A model generated the notes under the pieces. It was not told the DNA's origin, ran no database searches, and worked only from the letters and a program-made list of their open reading frames with translations. Below, in pieces: positions 17,495-26,369 of a DNA stretch of 50,850 bases. The DNA lies in contig MGQW01000094.1 in assembly GCA_001798885.1 (NCBI GenBank), forward strand, positions 1 through 50,850, read 5' to 3'. Position 1 is the first letter of the stretch. Each line of letters opens with the position of its first letter. This DNA is from Deltaproteobacteria bacterium RBG_16_64_85. Its GTDB lineage: Bacteria > Desulfobacterota > Deferrimicrobia > Deferrimicrobiales > Deferrimicrobiaceae. Position numbers and translations under genes: made by a program.

Positions 17495-17970
17495 CGGGTG
17501 TCCCCCGCCAACTCGGTGATCTCCGCGCAGTCGCTGATCTCGATGGCCCCCTTCACGCTCATCGCCGCGGGACATTTCTCCTCGTAAACCTTGAGCGCCT
17601 CGCGTGCGTCTGCTGTTTTCCCCGGGGGGACCTTGAGCGTGTATTTTACCCGGATTTTCGTGATGCGCAGCACGCCGTCCACGTCCTCGACGTCTCCTTC
17701 CACGTCGGCCCTGAACCGATCGCCGAACGTGGGGATCTTCCTTCCGGCCAGCACCGTGGCCAGTGTCCCCATCATTCAGCCCCCCACCGCCCCGACGATG
17801 TGATCGAGCGTGGCGGCATGCTCCTTTTCCGGCTCGACCTTGTAGAAGTGCTTGATCCCGCCGTGGACGCCGTAGTAGACCGGTTCCGCGAACCCCTCGA
17901 TCATCGCCTTTCGCGTCGGGCCTTTTTCCCGCGTGATGACGATCCGCGAGGTGTGAACTACCTGTCCCAT
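17491..17970 (-). CDS. OsmC-family protein with in-frame TGA, probable selenoprotein
   Basis: Read through one TGA (17778-17776) this is a 159-residue OsmC-like protein; read conventionally it is two in-frame pieces of 64 and 94 residues. OsmC proteins are cysteine-based peroxidases that reduce organic hydroperoxides. The TGA is residue 65, in GAVGG-stop-MMGTLATVL, exactly where the family has its first catalytic cysteine. The second catalytic cysteine is Cys133 (YEEKCPAAMSV), 68 residues later; E. coli OsmC has a spacing of 66. Only the N-terminal piece has a clear ribosome site (AGGAGGAAACG before the ATG at 17970). A hairpin resembling a bacterial SECIS follows the TGA. The most likely reading is selenocysteine insertion. 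Alternatives are a nonsense mutation or restart at the ATGATG directly after the TGA. The stop overlaps the alcohol dehydrogenase start. Confidence 0.85.
17731..17770 (-). promoter_or_regulatory. SECIS-like hairpin downstream of the in-frame TGA
   Basis: In the mRNA, 5 bases after the UGA, GGGGA (17770-17766) pairs with UCCCC (17735-17731). Within it CUGGCC pairs with GGCCGG (6 bp including one G-U), closed by an A-U pair over the loop CGGUGC. The apical loop begins about 19 bases after the UGA and has G at its second position, within the usual range for bacterial SECIS elements. Folded by hand; energy not computed. Confidence 0.6.
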
Positions 17971-18147
17971 CGTTTCCTCCTGTCCCCGGAAGTGTTCTTC
18001 AGGTGTTAGATGACGGTAACAGTTTAAAGGATGGAGGTACCGGAGAAGAATAGGATTTTTTCGGAAAATGGACTAAATAAAGGGCGATAAAAAACCGATA
18101 AATAGAGGGAATCGGAGGGTCAGGGAGCTATCCCTGGGAGAGATTAC
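17971..18147. other. A+T-rich divergent spacer
   Basis: This 177-bp region between the OsmC-family gene and the hybrid kinase is the most A+T-rich stretch nearby (18030-18110) and must hold promoters for both genes. The region TAAATAAAG...GATAAAAAACCGATAAATAG contains several possible -10 elements, but I cannot choose one with confidence. Confidence 0.35.
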
Positions 18148-20886
18148 GTGATCGCGATCCTCGTCGGGTCAGCATTTTTCCAGTTTCTCGCGGCGTTTCT
18201 TTCGGTCCGGTTCGTCTATACCCGCCGGCTGGGGCGCCCCTGGATCCTGGTTTCTCTGGGGCTTCTCATCCTGGGAGGGCTTCGGGTGTACGCACTTGCC
18301 GGCAGCCTCTCCGAAACCGCCTCCGGAATCTTCGACCCCACGGTGGAGAGGTTCTCCCTGCTGGTTTCCTTCCTCCTGGCATCCGGGTTCGCGCTCACCG
18401 AGCGGTGGTTCCTCCTGAAGGAGCGGCTGGAGGGCCGGTTCCGGCTGATCTCCGAGGTGGACCAGTCCCTGATCGGCGTCCTGGATGAAAACCGGATCCT
18501 GTTCAACGTGTGCGAGGTGCTTTCGCGGCGCAAAGGATACCGCCTGGCATGGATCGCTGCCGGGGAGCTCGATGGCTCCGTCCGGGTCGTGAAACACGCG
18601 GGAGAGGGGGAAGCGCCCCTCACGAGCGCTGCCATCCGGTGGGACGATGCCCCGGAAGGGCAGGGGCCCACGGGTCGTGCGCTTCGAACGGGAGAGGCGT
18701 GCGTTGTGAACCGCATGCGGAGGAACCCCCGCATGGCGGCATGGGAGAAGGTCCTCGCGGAATCCGGCGTCCGCAGCGCGGCCTCCGTTCGCATCGAACC
18801 CGACGGGCAGCAGCCGATGGCGCTGACCATCTACGCGGACGCCCGTTCCGCCTTCGACCGGCTGGAGATGGAGGCCGTCTCCGCGCTGGCCCACCGCGTC
18901 GGAGGGGCCGTTCAGAGCGCGAGGCGGTACGAATTCTTCGTTTGCGCGAAAGGGGCGTACGACGACCTCCTTCGGACGCAGCGGGACGGTGTGATTCTCG
19001 TTCGTGGAGAGAAGGTCGTCCGGGTCAACCTCGCGGCGGCGGCGATGCTCGGATACCGGGAGGAAGAGCTCGTCGGGATGGATCCCGCCGTGATCCTCAA
19101 GGATTCACAAGAGAAGCCGGAGATGGCGAGGAGCCTTCGCGGCGGCGGCGAGGACGGCGGACGCTTCGAGTGGGAGGCGGAAATCCTGCGAAAGGACGGA
19201 TCCTCCTTCAGCGGGGAAGTCATCGCCACGTGGCTCCCCAGGGAGTACAAAAAGGCGACTTGGATCCCGAAGTTCAGCGGGCCGCTCGGGATGATCATCC
19301 TTCGGGACATTACCCAGAGGAAACAGTTTCTGGAGGATCTGCGCAAGGAGCGCGATTTCTCCGCGAAGATCCTCGCCATCGCCGGGGTCCTCGTCGCGCA
19401 GCTGGGCCCCCGCGGAGAGGTTCTCCTGGTCAACCGCCAATTCGAGGAGATGACGGGATACCACGGGGAGCAGGTCTCCGGCCGGGAGATGGCCGGGTTG
19501 CTGATCTCCGGGACGGCGCGGGATTCCTACCTGAGGGCATTCGCAGACGTACTCAAAGGCAACGTTCCGTCCAACCTCGAGTTCCCGATCGTGTCGAGGA
19601 CGGGCGAGGAACGGCTGGTGGTCTGGAACCACGCGGCCCTTCGGGATTCGGCCGGGCAAGTGACCTCGGTGATCGCGACCGGCACCGACGTCACGGAAAG
19701 CCGCCGCCTGGAGCGGCAGATCATCGAGATGCAAAAGATGGAAGCCGTGGGCACGCTTGCCGGTGGGGTCGCCCACGACTTCAACAACATCCTCACCGGG
19801 ATCCTCGGGAACCTCGACCTGGCCAGCGAGGCCATCCCTCCCGAGTCCCTCGCGGCGCTTCCCATCCAGGAATCGATCAAGGCTTCGGAGCGGGCTGCCA
19901 ACATGGTCCGCCAGCTCCTGGACTTTTCCCGTCGCTCCCCCTCGGAGCGGCGGGCCATCGACCTGGGGAAACTGGCGCAGGAGGTCGTGGACCTTTTTGC
20001 TCAGGCGATCGACAAACGGATCGAAGTGGAGACCTTTCTCACCGGCGATCTCTGGCTGGCGAAAGCCGACCCCAACCAGATGCACCAGGTGATGATGAAC
20101 CTCTGCGTGAACGCCCGGGACGCGATCATGGAGTGCCTGGAAGGGAAACCACGCACCGAAGAGCCGTCGGGAAGATACAGGATCCGAATTCTCACGGGAA
20201 ATGCTGCCATCGGGGAGGAATACTGCCGGCAGCACCCCTACGCGCGCCGGGGGGATTTCGTCGTCCTGTCGATTTCGGACAACGGTTCCGGCATGGACAA
20301 GGCGACCCAGCGGCGGATCTTCGAGCCGTTTTTCACCACGAAGAAACTGGGACGGGGAACGGGTCTCGGGCTCTCCACCGTGTATGGCATCATGAAGCAG
20401 CACGAGGGGTGGATCACTCTGGAAAGCCAGACGGGGAAGGGGACGACCTTCCATGCCTACTTGCCGCGGGCGGAAGAACGGCAGGCAGAGAAACTCCCGC
20501 CCCCGGAAAAAGCCAAGGCGAGGACGGGGAAGGAAACGATCCTCCTGGTGGATGACGAGGAGATGATCCGGAACTTCGCGCAGCAGATCCTCGAGATCCA
20601 CGGCTATTCCGTCGTGACGGCGGCCGACGGGCAGGAGGCGGTCGACCTCTACATCCGGCAGCGGGACCGGTTCGACCTCGTGATCCTGGACCTCACGATG
20701 CCGCACCTGTCCGGGTCCGAGGTCCTGACGCGGATCCGCAACCTCAACTCGCACGCAAAGGTCATCTTGTCCAGCGGTTACCCGTCGGGGGAGACCTACC
20801 GGGCCTCCGCATTCCTCCCCAAGCCGTACCGAGCCGACACGCTGATCCGGGTCGTGCGGGAAGTCCTCGACCTCTACAGGGGTTAG
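18148..20886 (+). CDS. Hybrid sensor histidine kinase (TM-GAF-PAS-PAS-HisKA-HATPase-REC)
   Basis: 912 residues, starting at GTG 18148 after GGGAGAG. Three N-terminal hydrophobic segments (about 1-22, 33-53, 68-88) anchor it. A GAF-like domain (about 95-255) and two PAS domains (about 270-395 and 405-520) follow, then HisKA with His543 (GVAHDFNN), a catalytic domain (NLCVNARDAI, DNGSGMD, GTGLGLSTVYGI), and a C-terminal receiver with Asp848 (VILDLTMP). The AHDFNN-type H box and attached receiver are typical of kinases that regulate through phosphorelay. No partner regulator with an output domain is adjacent. It is convergent with the acs operon, with 4 bp between the stops. The signal sensed cannot be told. 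Confidence 0.93.
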   Translation: MIAILVGSAFFQFLAAFLSVRFVYTRRLGRPWILVSLGLLILGGLRVYALAGSLSETASGIFDPTVERFSLLVSFLLASGFALTERWFLLKERLEGRFRLISEVDQSLIGVLDENRILFNVCEVLSRRKGYRLAWIAAGELDGSVRVVKHAGEGEAPLTSAAIRWDDAPEGQGPTGRALRTGEACVVNRMRRNPRMAAWEKVLAESGVRSAASVRIEPDGQQPMALTIYADARSAFDRLEMEAVSALAHRVGGAVQSARRYEFFVCAKGAYDDLLRTQRDGVILVRGEKVVRVNLAAAAMLGYREEELVGMDPAVILKDSQEKPEMARSLRGGGEDGGRFEWEAEILRKDGSSFSGEVIATWLPREYKKATWIPKFSGPLGMIILRDITQRKQFLEDLRKERDFSAKILAIAGVLVAQLGPRGEVLLVNRQFEEMTGYHGEQVSGREMAGLLISGTARDSYLRAFADVLKGNVPSNLEFPIVSRTGEERLVVWNHAALRDSAGQVTSVIATGTDVTESRRLERQIIEMQKMEAVGTLAGGVAHDFNNILTGILGNLDLASEAIPPESLAALPIQESIKASERAANMVRQLLDFSRRSPSERRAIDLGKLAQEVVDLFAQAIDKRIEVETFLTGDLWLAKADPNQMHQVMMNLCVNARDAIMECLEGKPRTEEPSGRYRIRILTGNAAIGEEYCRQHPYARRGDFVVLSISDNGSGMDKATQRRIFEPFFTTKKLGRGTGLGLSTVYGIMKQHEGWITLESQTGKGTTFHAYLPRAEERQAEKLPPPEKAKARTGKETILLVDDEEMIRNFAQQILEIHGYSVVTAADGQEAVDLYIRQRDRFDLVILDLTMPHLSGSEVLTRIRNLNSHAKVILSSGYPSGETYRASAFLPKPYRADTLIRVVREVLDLYRG

Positions 20887-20890
20887 TCGG

Positions 20891-21568
20891 TTACTCCTTC
20901 AGCGCCGACTTGATCGCAGCGCGCACGATGTAGCCGGACAAGTGCATGATCGTGTCCTGAAGACCGGGGTCGATCTCCATCGACGCGAGGCAGGGATGGT
21001 GGTGGTGCCGCAGCGCCCCGGTGTCGGGCGCTTCCGTGATGCGGACTCCGGAGAGGATGGACGCGACGAATTTCGCCGACCCGCACGGCGCGTCGCGCAG
21101 GACCTCGACCGACGTCACCCGGTCCCCGTCCCGTTCGACCCGGAACTTCGGCCGTCCGAACTTCGCCGCGAATTCATCGAGCCGCCTGTCCGGACCGCCG
21201 TCGAACCCGCACAGAGGGCGGGGGAAGGCGTGGGCGATGCCCATGGCGGCGAGCCGCTTGCGGATCTGGTTCTCCAGGCCGGTGGGGCAGGCGGTCCGGT
21301 CGTCCACCGCGGCCAGCACCGCTCCGGCGCCGCAGCCCTTGGCGATATCGGGGATGAGCTCCGCCGCGCCGGGGCTCTCGTGGAGGGAGACGAGCAGGTC
21401 AGAGGGGGGCAGCGGGGAGGGAAGGAACTCGTCCGGATCGTCGATTACCAACGGGAGGTGGGCGGGAAGCCGCAGCACGGCAACCTCCCACTCCTTCGGG
21501 CCGTTCGCCCGGACGTTTTCGGCTACCCGTTCCCCATACCTGCCCTGCACCGAGAAGAGGATCTTCAT
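20891..21568 (-). CDS. DUF166 family protein at the end of the acs operon
   Basis: A 225-residue protein that resembles the DUF166 family, known mostly from methanogens and anaerobic bacteria and sometimes annotated, without firm basis, as thymidylate synthase. Features: start MKILFSVQGRYGERVA, an LVSLHESPG segment, conserved cysteines in VDDRTACPTGLE and LRDAPCGSAKF, and a histidine run ALRHHHHPCLASM near the C-terminus that could bind a metal. The ATG at 21568 overlaps the cooC stop (ATGA), tying it to the Wood-Ljungdahl operon. Function unknown; a role in corrinoid, nickel or C1 metabolism is inferred from context only. Confidence 0.75.
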   Translation of the reverse strand: MKILFSVQGRYGERVAENVRANGPKEWEVAVLRLPAHLPLVIDDPDEFLPSPLPPSDLLVSLHESPGAAELIPDIAKGCGAGAVLAAVDDRTACPTGLENQIRKRLAAMGIAHAFPRPLCGFDGGPDRRLDEFAAKFGRPKFRVERDGDRVTSVEVLRDAPCGSAKFVASILSGVRITEAPDTGALRHHHHPCLASMEIDPGLQDTIMHLSGYIVRAAIKSALKE

Positions 21569-22305
21569 CGCGCGTTCCCCGGAACCAGGCTCCGGATGGC
21601 CCCGAACATCGCGGAAGCGGCCGGGGAACTGTCCGGCAGATCGAGGAAGGAGCGGCCGGACGCCTCCCAGGCGGGCAGCGTCGGGTCGTGCGGGATCGCG
21701 GCCAGGAGCGGGATCGGGAGGGAAGGCGCGTCTCCTCGGTCCCCCGCGGCATACGGCCGGTTGAGGAGAAGCCAGACCTTGCCGACGGGGAGGGCAAGCT
21801 GGTCCGCCAGTTCGCGGATGGCGCAAGCGGCCGAAATCCCGCGTGGGGAAGGGTCGGCGACGAGCACCAGTTGGTCGATCCGGCGCAGGTTGCGCCGGGA
21901 GAGGTGCTCCATCCCGGCCTCGTTGTCGACGACGGCCGCTTCATAACCGCCGGCGAGACGGGAGAGTGACTGGCGCAGGAGGTTGTTCACGTAGCAGTAG
22001 CACCCCGGCCCTTCACCGCGGCCCATCGTGACGAGATCGACGTCCTTCCCTTCCGCGACCCGCTGCTGGACCATCGCTTCGAGGAGCGCTTCCTTGGAGG
22101 TTGCCCCGTCGCGGGAGGCAAGGAGCTCCTCCCGAAGCGATCCCAGCCCCTTTGGCGCGGGGAACCCCAGGAGCAGGTGGAGGTTGGCGTTGGGGTCGGC
22201 GTCCACCGCCAGGAGCGGCCGGACGCCCGACGCGGCCAGGGCGCGCAGCAGCAGCGCCGAACAGGTGGTCTTTCCCACCCCCCCCTTCCCGGCGATGGCA
22301 ATCAT
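21565..22305 (-). CDS. cooC: CooC/AcsF-type nickel-insertion ATPase
   Basis: A 246-residue P-loop ATPase of the MinD/CooC type. The deviant Walker A is GKGGVGKTT near the N-terminus; VDADPNANLH and VVDNEAGMEH correspond to the switch and Walker B regions. A CxC motif in GPGCYCYVNN is the metal-binding dimer site of CooC proteins. Such proteins mature the nickel sites of CO dehydrogenase (CooC) or acetyl-CoA synthase (AcsF). Because only acsB is present in this operon, an AcsF role is more likely; the symbol cooC names the family. ATG at 22305 follows GAGGTGA; a longer open frame upstream overlaps the previous gene and is rejected. Confidence 0.9.
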   Translation of the reverse strand: MIAIAGKGGVGKTTCSALLLRALAASGVRPLLAVDADPNANLHLLLGFPAPKGLGSLREELLASRDGATSKEALLEAMVQQRVAEGKDVDLVTMGRGEGPGCYCYVNNLLRQSLSRLAGGYEAAVVDNEAGMEHLSRRNLRRIDQLVLVADPSPRGISAACAIRELADQLALPVGKVWLLLNRPYAAGDRGDAPSLPIPLLAAIPHDPTLPAWEASGRSFLDLPDSSPAASAMFGAIRSLVPGNAR

Positions 22306-22310
22306 GAGCG

Positions 22311-23351
22311 TCACCTCGCCGTGCCTCCGTGCCGGCGCCGCAGAAGGGCGGAGAGCTCGCCGGCCAGGCGGACCGCACGTTCCGCCTCCTCCTCCAAGAG
22401 AGTGCCCAGTCCGCAGGCGGGGGTAAGGAACGCCGCACGGATCACATCTTCGCGGGAGATCTTCCGCGCCTCGAATTTCCGCAGGATGGACTCCATCCTT
22501 TCGGCCAGCGTTTCCGGGGTTTCGCGGCGGATCCCCTCGGCTGACGTCGGCACGATCCCGAAGGCGAGCTTTCCCCCGCGGCGAAGAAACGCCTTCACCT
22601 CCTCCGGATAGAGCAGGAGGGAATCGGCGTACTCGTAGGCGTCGAAGGACAGGTATCCCACCCGCGAGGAAAGGACCAGACCCCAATCGGTGTTCGCGCA
22701 GCAGTGCACGCCGCACAGCGCCCCCGGCAAGCCATCGAAGATTTCGTTGAGGCAGCCGATGACCTCTTCCTTTCCCAGGGAGAGGATGGCGGAGCCCACC
22801 GAGGCGAGGTACGGTTCGTCCAGGACGAGGATGACGTTGGGGGAAAGGCGGGAGAGCGCGGCGACCTGCCACTGGGCGACGCGGAGAAGGTGCTTCACCA
22901 GGACGTCCCTGCCGACGGGGTCGTAGAAGACAGGCTTCTTCTGCCGGTCGGTGATCATCAGGCCGAAGGAGACCGGGCCCGTGACCTGCCCCTTGACGGC
23001 GGGATACGGGCCGTTCGCATCCTCCAGGAAGCGGTGCAGCGCGGCTGCCCTTTCCTCAGGGATGGCGAAGGAAGCCGTGTCCTCCGAGAGGAACCGTTCG
23101 TAGAAGGCCTCGGCTTCGGGCAGCACGCCTTCCCCTCCTTCCACGAATAGCTTCCCCCCTTCGATGTTCGCTCCCGGCAGCCCGGCTGCAACCTGGACGT
23201 ACATGTTCTCGAGAAAGGTCCTGCGAGGGAGTTGGGGCCAGCACGGGATCTCCCGGAAGCCTGAAAGGACGAGGCGCACCGCCTTGTCGGGATCGGTGTG
23301 TGGCAGGCTGCCCACGCCGGTCGCCAGGAACGGCGGGAGGTCGTTCATCAC
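22311..23351 (-). CDS. Core methionine synthase-like protein (MesB-type candidate)
   Basis: 346 residues, homologous to the C-terminal catalytic half of cobalamin-independent methionine synthase (MetE) without the folate-binding N-terminal half. The zinc ligands typical of the family are visible: His216-x-Cys218 (GVHCCANTDW), an acidic segment DAYEYADS, and Cys313 (TPACGLGT). Core methionine synthases of the MesB family occur in anaerobes with Wood-Ljungdahl corrinoid proteins and probably methylate homocysteine from the corrinoid protein. Its place between the corrinoid-protein activator and cooC fits that role. Its ATG overlaps the stop of the activator gene. A related corrinoid methyltransferase with another acceptor remains possible. 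Confidence 0.75.
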   Translation of the reverse strand: MMNDLPPFLATGVGSLPHTDPDKAVRLVLSGFREIPCWPQLPRRTFLENMYVQVAAGLPGANIEGGKLFVEGGEGVLPEAEAFYERFLSEDTASFAIPEERAAALHRFLEDANGPYPAVKGQVTGPVSFGLMITDRQKKPVFYDPVGRDVLVKHLLRVAQWQVAALSRLSPNVILVLDEPYLASVGSAILSLGKEEVIGCLNEIFDGLPGALCGVHCCANTDWGLVLSSRVGYLSFDAYEYADSLLLYPEEVKAFLRRGGKLAFGIVPTSAEGIRRETPETLAERMESILRKFEARKISREDVIRAAFLTPACGLGTLLEEEAERAVRLAGELSALLRRRHGGTAR

Positions 23352-25024
23352 CTTGCGATCTCCGGGGAGAGGTTTGCGCGGTAGCTCTCGACATCCGTGT
23401 GCGGGAGGAACAGGGCGCGCTGGTAGAGGTCCATGAAGGCGGGGTCGGAGGACAGGTCATGGTAGGCCGTGGAGGGGGCCAGCGCGGCCGCCTCCTCCCA
23501 CCGTTTCCGGCTGCGCAGCGCCCCGATCGCCCCTGCCAGAGAGGCGTTCCCGAGGGGGACGAATTTCTTCAGCGGAAAAGGCGGGAAGACCCCGATCGTG
23601 AGCGCCGACCGCAGGTCGAGGAAGTTGCCGAATCCCCCGGCGATATAGACCCGCTCCACCTCCTCCCGGGAGAGCCCGACCACCTGCAGGAGAGCGTCCG
23701 CCGCGGCGCACAGCGCCGCCTTCGTCCGGATGACGCATTTCAGGTCGGAAGCGGTGAAGGAGATGTCCGCACCGGTGGCGCTCCGGTCCGCCTCCACGAC
23801 GACGAAGGCTCTCCCGCGCTCCGTCTCGCGGAAGGGGGCGCCGGCGCGCGATACAAAGCGACCCGTCCGGTCGATGAGCCCCGCCCGGAAGAGCTCCGCG
23901 CACAGGTCGAGGATGCCCGAGCCGCACACCCCCGCGGGCTTCCCGCTGCCGATCACGGTGTACTCGGCCGCCAGGCTCTCCGGGTCGATCCGGACCGACT
24001 CGATCGCCCCGGGATAAGCCCGCATCCCGCACGCTACTTCTCCTCCCTCGAACGCCGGGCCCGCCGAGGAGGAGCAGGCGATCCGGAACTCCCGGTTGCC
24101 CAACGCCACCTCGCCGTTGGTTCCCACGTCGAAAAGGAGCGACACGGCCTCCGACCGGTGCATGCCGGAAGCCAGGATCCCGGCGACGATGTCCCCGCCG
24201 ACGAATCCCCCGATGGAGGGGAAGATCCGGAAGCGGGCGGAAGGGGCGTTGGAGACGCCGAGCTCCTTTCCCGTCTTTACGGGGTATTCCTTGAGCGTGG
24301 GCCGGTGGGGGGGCCGGCGGACCGGCGCGGGGGAGAGGCCGTAGAGGATGTGGGAGAGGACCGTGTTCCCCGCCGCGGTGACCTCGACGATCTTCCCGGG
24401 CTCGGGGGAGAAGGCGAGCAGGTCGGCGATCACCTTGTCCAGGCCGCGCAGAAGAAGGCGGCGCAGGAGGGGAAACCCGTCGGGGTTCTCCTCCCCGTAG
24501 ACAATCCGCGAGATCAGGTCCTCCCCGCAGACCATTTGCGGGTTGTCTGCCGTGGCGCGGGCCAGTACGGCCCCGTCCCGGAGGTCGATCAGGACACCCG
24601 CCAACGTGCTGGTTCCGACGTCGAGGGCTACCCCAAGGGGGGTCCCTTTCTCGGGGACCACGTGAAAGGGGAGATACGGGCCGTTCTCCGCCATCTCCCT
24701 TCCGTCGATGTACGCCGACAGGCGAGCGGGGCGGCTCTCCGGGAGAACCGTGACGCCCACCTCGCCGTCAAGGGGAACGCACCGGCAGGAGAGGCGGATC
24801 CCGGAGCGGCGATCCTCCGGGGAAAGGATACCGGGATCGCTGTCGCCCCGGATGTTTCCGGTCACGGCGACGCGGCACTTGCCGCAGCGACCCTCGCCGC
24901 CGCACGGCGAGAGGATCGCCACCCCCGCGCGAATCGCGTGAGCGAGGATCGTCTCTCCGGTGGAAAGAGATGTGGTAACGCCCTCCGGGAGGAACCGGAG
25001 GCGCCCGCCGGAGGAGTCACCCAT
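23348..25024 (-). CDS. Reductive activator of the corrinoid iron-sulfur protein (RACo-like)
   Basis: A 558-residue ASKHA-type ATPase with an N-terminal ferredoxin domain. The [2Fe-2S] ligands are Cys41, Cys47, Cys50 (PCGGEGRCGKC) and Cys80 or Cys82 (LSCRC). A middle linker precedes the actin-like ATPase with LGVALDVGTSTLAG, LFDVGTNGEVALG and AGGFGNFLDL. RACo uses ATP to reduce the inactive Co(II) corrinoid of AcsCD back to Co(I). Its start overlaps the acsC stop by 8 bp and its own stop overlaps the next start, consistent with one operon. Often named acsV or orf7 in acetogens. Confidence 0.92.
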   Translation of the reverse strand: MGDSSGGRLRFLPEGVTTSLSTGETILAHAIRAGVAILSPCGGEGRCGKCRVAVTGNIRGDSDPGILSPEDRRSGIRLSCRCVPLDGEVGVTVLPESRPARLSAYIDGREMAENGPYLPFHVVPEKGTPLGVALDVGTSTLAGVLIDLRDGAVLARATADNPQMVCGEDLISRIVYGEENPDGFPLLRRLLLRGLDKVIADLLAFSPEPGKIVEVTAAGNTVLSHILYGLSPAPVRRPPHRPTLKEYPVKTGKELGVSNAPSARFRIFPSIGGFVGGDIVAGILASGMHRSEAVSLLFDVGTNGEVALGNREFRIACSSSAGPAFEGGEVACGMRAYPGAIESVRIDPESLAAEYTVIGSGKPAGVCGSGILDLCAELFRAGLIDRTGRFVSRAGAPFRETERGRAFVVVEADRSATGADISFTASDLKCVIRTKAALCAAADALLQVVGLSREEVERVYIAGGFGNFLDLRSALTIGVFPPFPLKKFVPLGNASLAGAIGALRSRKRWEEAAALAPSTAYHDLSSDPAFMDLYQRALFLPHTDVESYRANLSPEIAR

Positions 25025-26369
25025 GGGCCGCCGCGAACGCCGCCGGCGGCAGCCGGCGGAGATAGGAGGGGAGCGCGGAGGACTCCTGAGGCCCGACCAG
25101 AACGCGCCACGGTGCGAGCTCCTCGATCTTCCCCGAAAGGCGCGCCACCATTCCGGGGAGGATGAGCGTCCGATGCCCGACCTGCTCGGCGATGCCGCTC
25201 TCGGTCAGGATCCTCGCGATGCTCTCGGCGGTGAATTTCCCCGCCGCCCAGGCGGTGAGCACCGACATCCCGTCGCACTCCGCGATCAGCAGGTACGCCG
25301 GAGTTTTCGCCGATTCGACGTCGCTGCGCACCGTGAAGTAGGTCAGGGAGAAGTTGGTGGTGACGAGGACCGGCGAGGAGGGAGTGACTTTCCCGATGGG
25401 GTAGATCCCCGGCTCCACCTGGATCGGGCGCTGCGGGTCGGTGAAGAGGTTCTGTCGAAGCGTGAGGATCGGGAAGATCTCCGCGGGGTCGGCGGTGTCG
25501 AGCACAAGGAGCGAGCCGTATTTGGATACGAGGAGGCAGGCGGCCGCGAAAGGTTGCGGGAACCCCTGCCCGAGATCGAATGCGGTCGGGTACGCGATCT
25601 CTCTCGCCCGGTGCGTGATGGCGAGCCTGCGGATGAAGACGGAATCGGCGACGGCCTGCAACGCGTCGGCGGACATCGGGTCGGCGACAAGATCCGTCGC
25701 CCCCGCCGTCCGGGCGATTGCGAGCGCTTTCGCGAGCCCCTCGATCCCCCGTGCGCGCACCACGAGCGGTAGCTTCCCCGACGCGGCCAGCCTCGCACCG
25801 TTCCCCGTTTCCTCGGGAGGGGGGCACAACAGCGGCCGGGAGGTTCCCGCCACCCCGACGGCAGCCTCGAGGACGGCACAGGGGCCGACGAGCAGGAGCG
25901 GCTTGCCGCCCGTCGCAAGCGCCGACGCCGCGGCCGCGGCAAAACGCGCCGGGTCGCCCGATTCGCATCGCACCGCCACCAGGTCGACGGAAAGGGCCTG
26001 TCCTACCCGCTCGAAGGAAAGTGCCGAGATGCCCCGCACGCGCTCCCGCAGGGTTTCCTCCGAAAGCGCGTCGGAAACCGACACCGCGATGGCGGTCGGG
26101 TGGTAGAAGGTCTTCTCGTGCCGGAACAGCACCACTTCGTCGCCCAGCGTGACGGTCCGGTCGCCGGTCCCCACGAGAACCTTGGGGAGGGGGGGCGCCG
26201 AGGCCGCGCCGAGCGTCTGCTTGGCCTCCTCGGAGGCGTGTTCGCACTTCTCGATCTTTTCTTTTCCTCCCGCCAACTGCATCGCGAACGCGAGACAAGT
26301 GGGGAATCCGCAGTCCTTGCAGTTGGTCTTGGGGAGCAGCTTGTAGATTTCGAGGGCGGTCAGCGCCAT
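25017..26369 (-). CDS. acsC: Corrinoid iron-sulfur protein, large subunit
   Basis: A 450-residue AcsC. The N-terminal [4Fe-4S] motif has Cys17, Cys20, Cys25 and Cys42 (CKDCGFPTC ... EKC), the expected arrangement. A TIM-barrel domain (about 90-320) and a C-terminal cobamide-binding domain follow. With AcsD it carries the methyl group between methyltetrahydrofolate and acetyl-CoA synthase. The ATG at 26369 sits behind GGGGGATGG and overlaps the acsD stop by 10 bp. Length close to characterised AcsC proteins (about 446). Confidence 0.96.
   Translation of the reverse strand: MALTALEIYKLLPKTNCKDCGFPTCLAFAMQLAGGKEKIEKCEHASEEAKQTLGAASAPPLPKVLVGTGDRTVTLGDEVVLFRHEKTFYHPTAIAVSVSDALSEETLRERVRGISALSFERVGQALSVDLVAVRCESGDPARFAAAAASALATGGKPLLLVGPCAVLEAAVGVAGTSRPLLCPPPEETGNGARLAASGKLPLVVRARGIEGLAKALAIARTAGATDLVADPMSADALQAVADSVFIRRLAITHRAREIAYPTAFDLGQGFPQPFAAACLLVSKYGSLLVLDTADPAEIFPILTLRQNLFTDPQRPIQVEPGIYPIGKVTPSSPVLVTTNFSLTYFTVRSDVESAKTPAYLLIAECDGMSVLTAWAAGKFTAESIARILTESGIAEQVGHRTLILPGMVARLSGKIEELAPWRVLVGPQESSALPSYLRRLPPAAFAAAHG

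Noticed and set aside
17491-17970. OsmC gene as a simple pseudogene or two separate genes
   Set aside because: The interruption is a single TGA at the catalytic cysteine, both halves are otherwise intact and well conserved, and a SECIS-like hairpin follows. Kept as an alternative in the feature, not as the main call.
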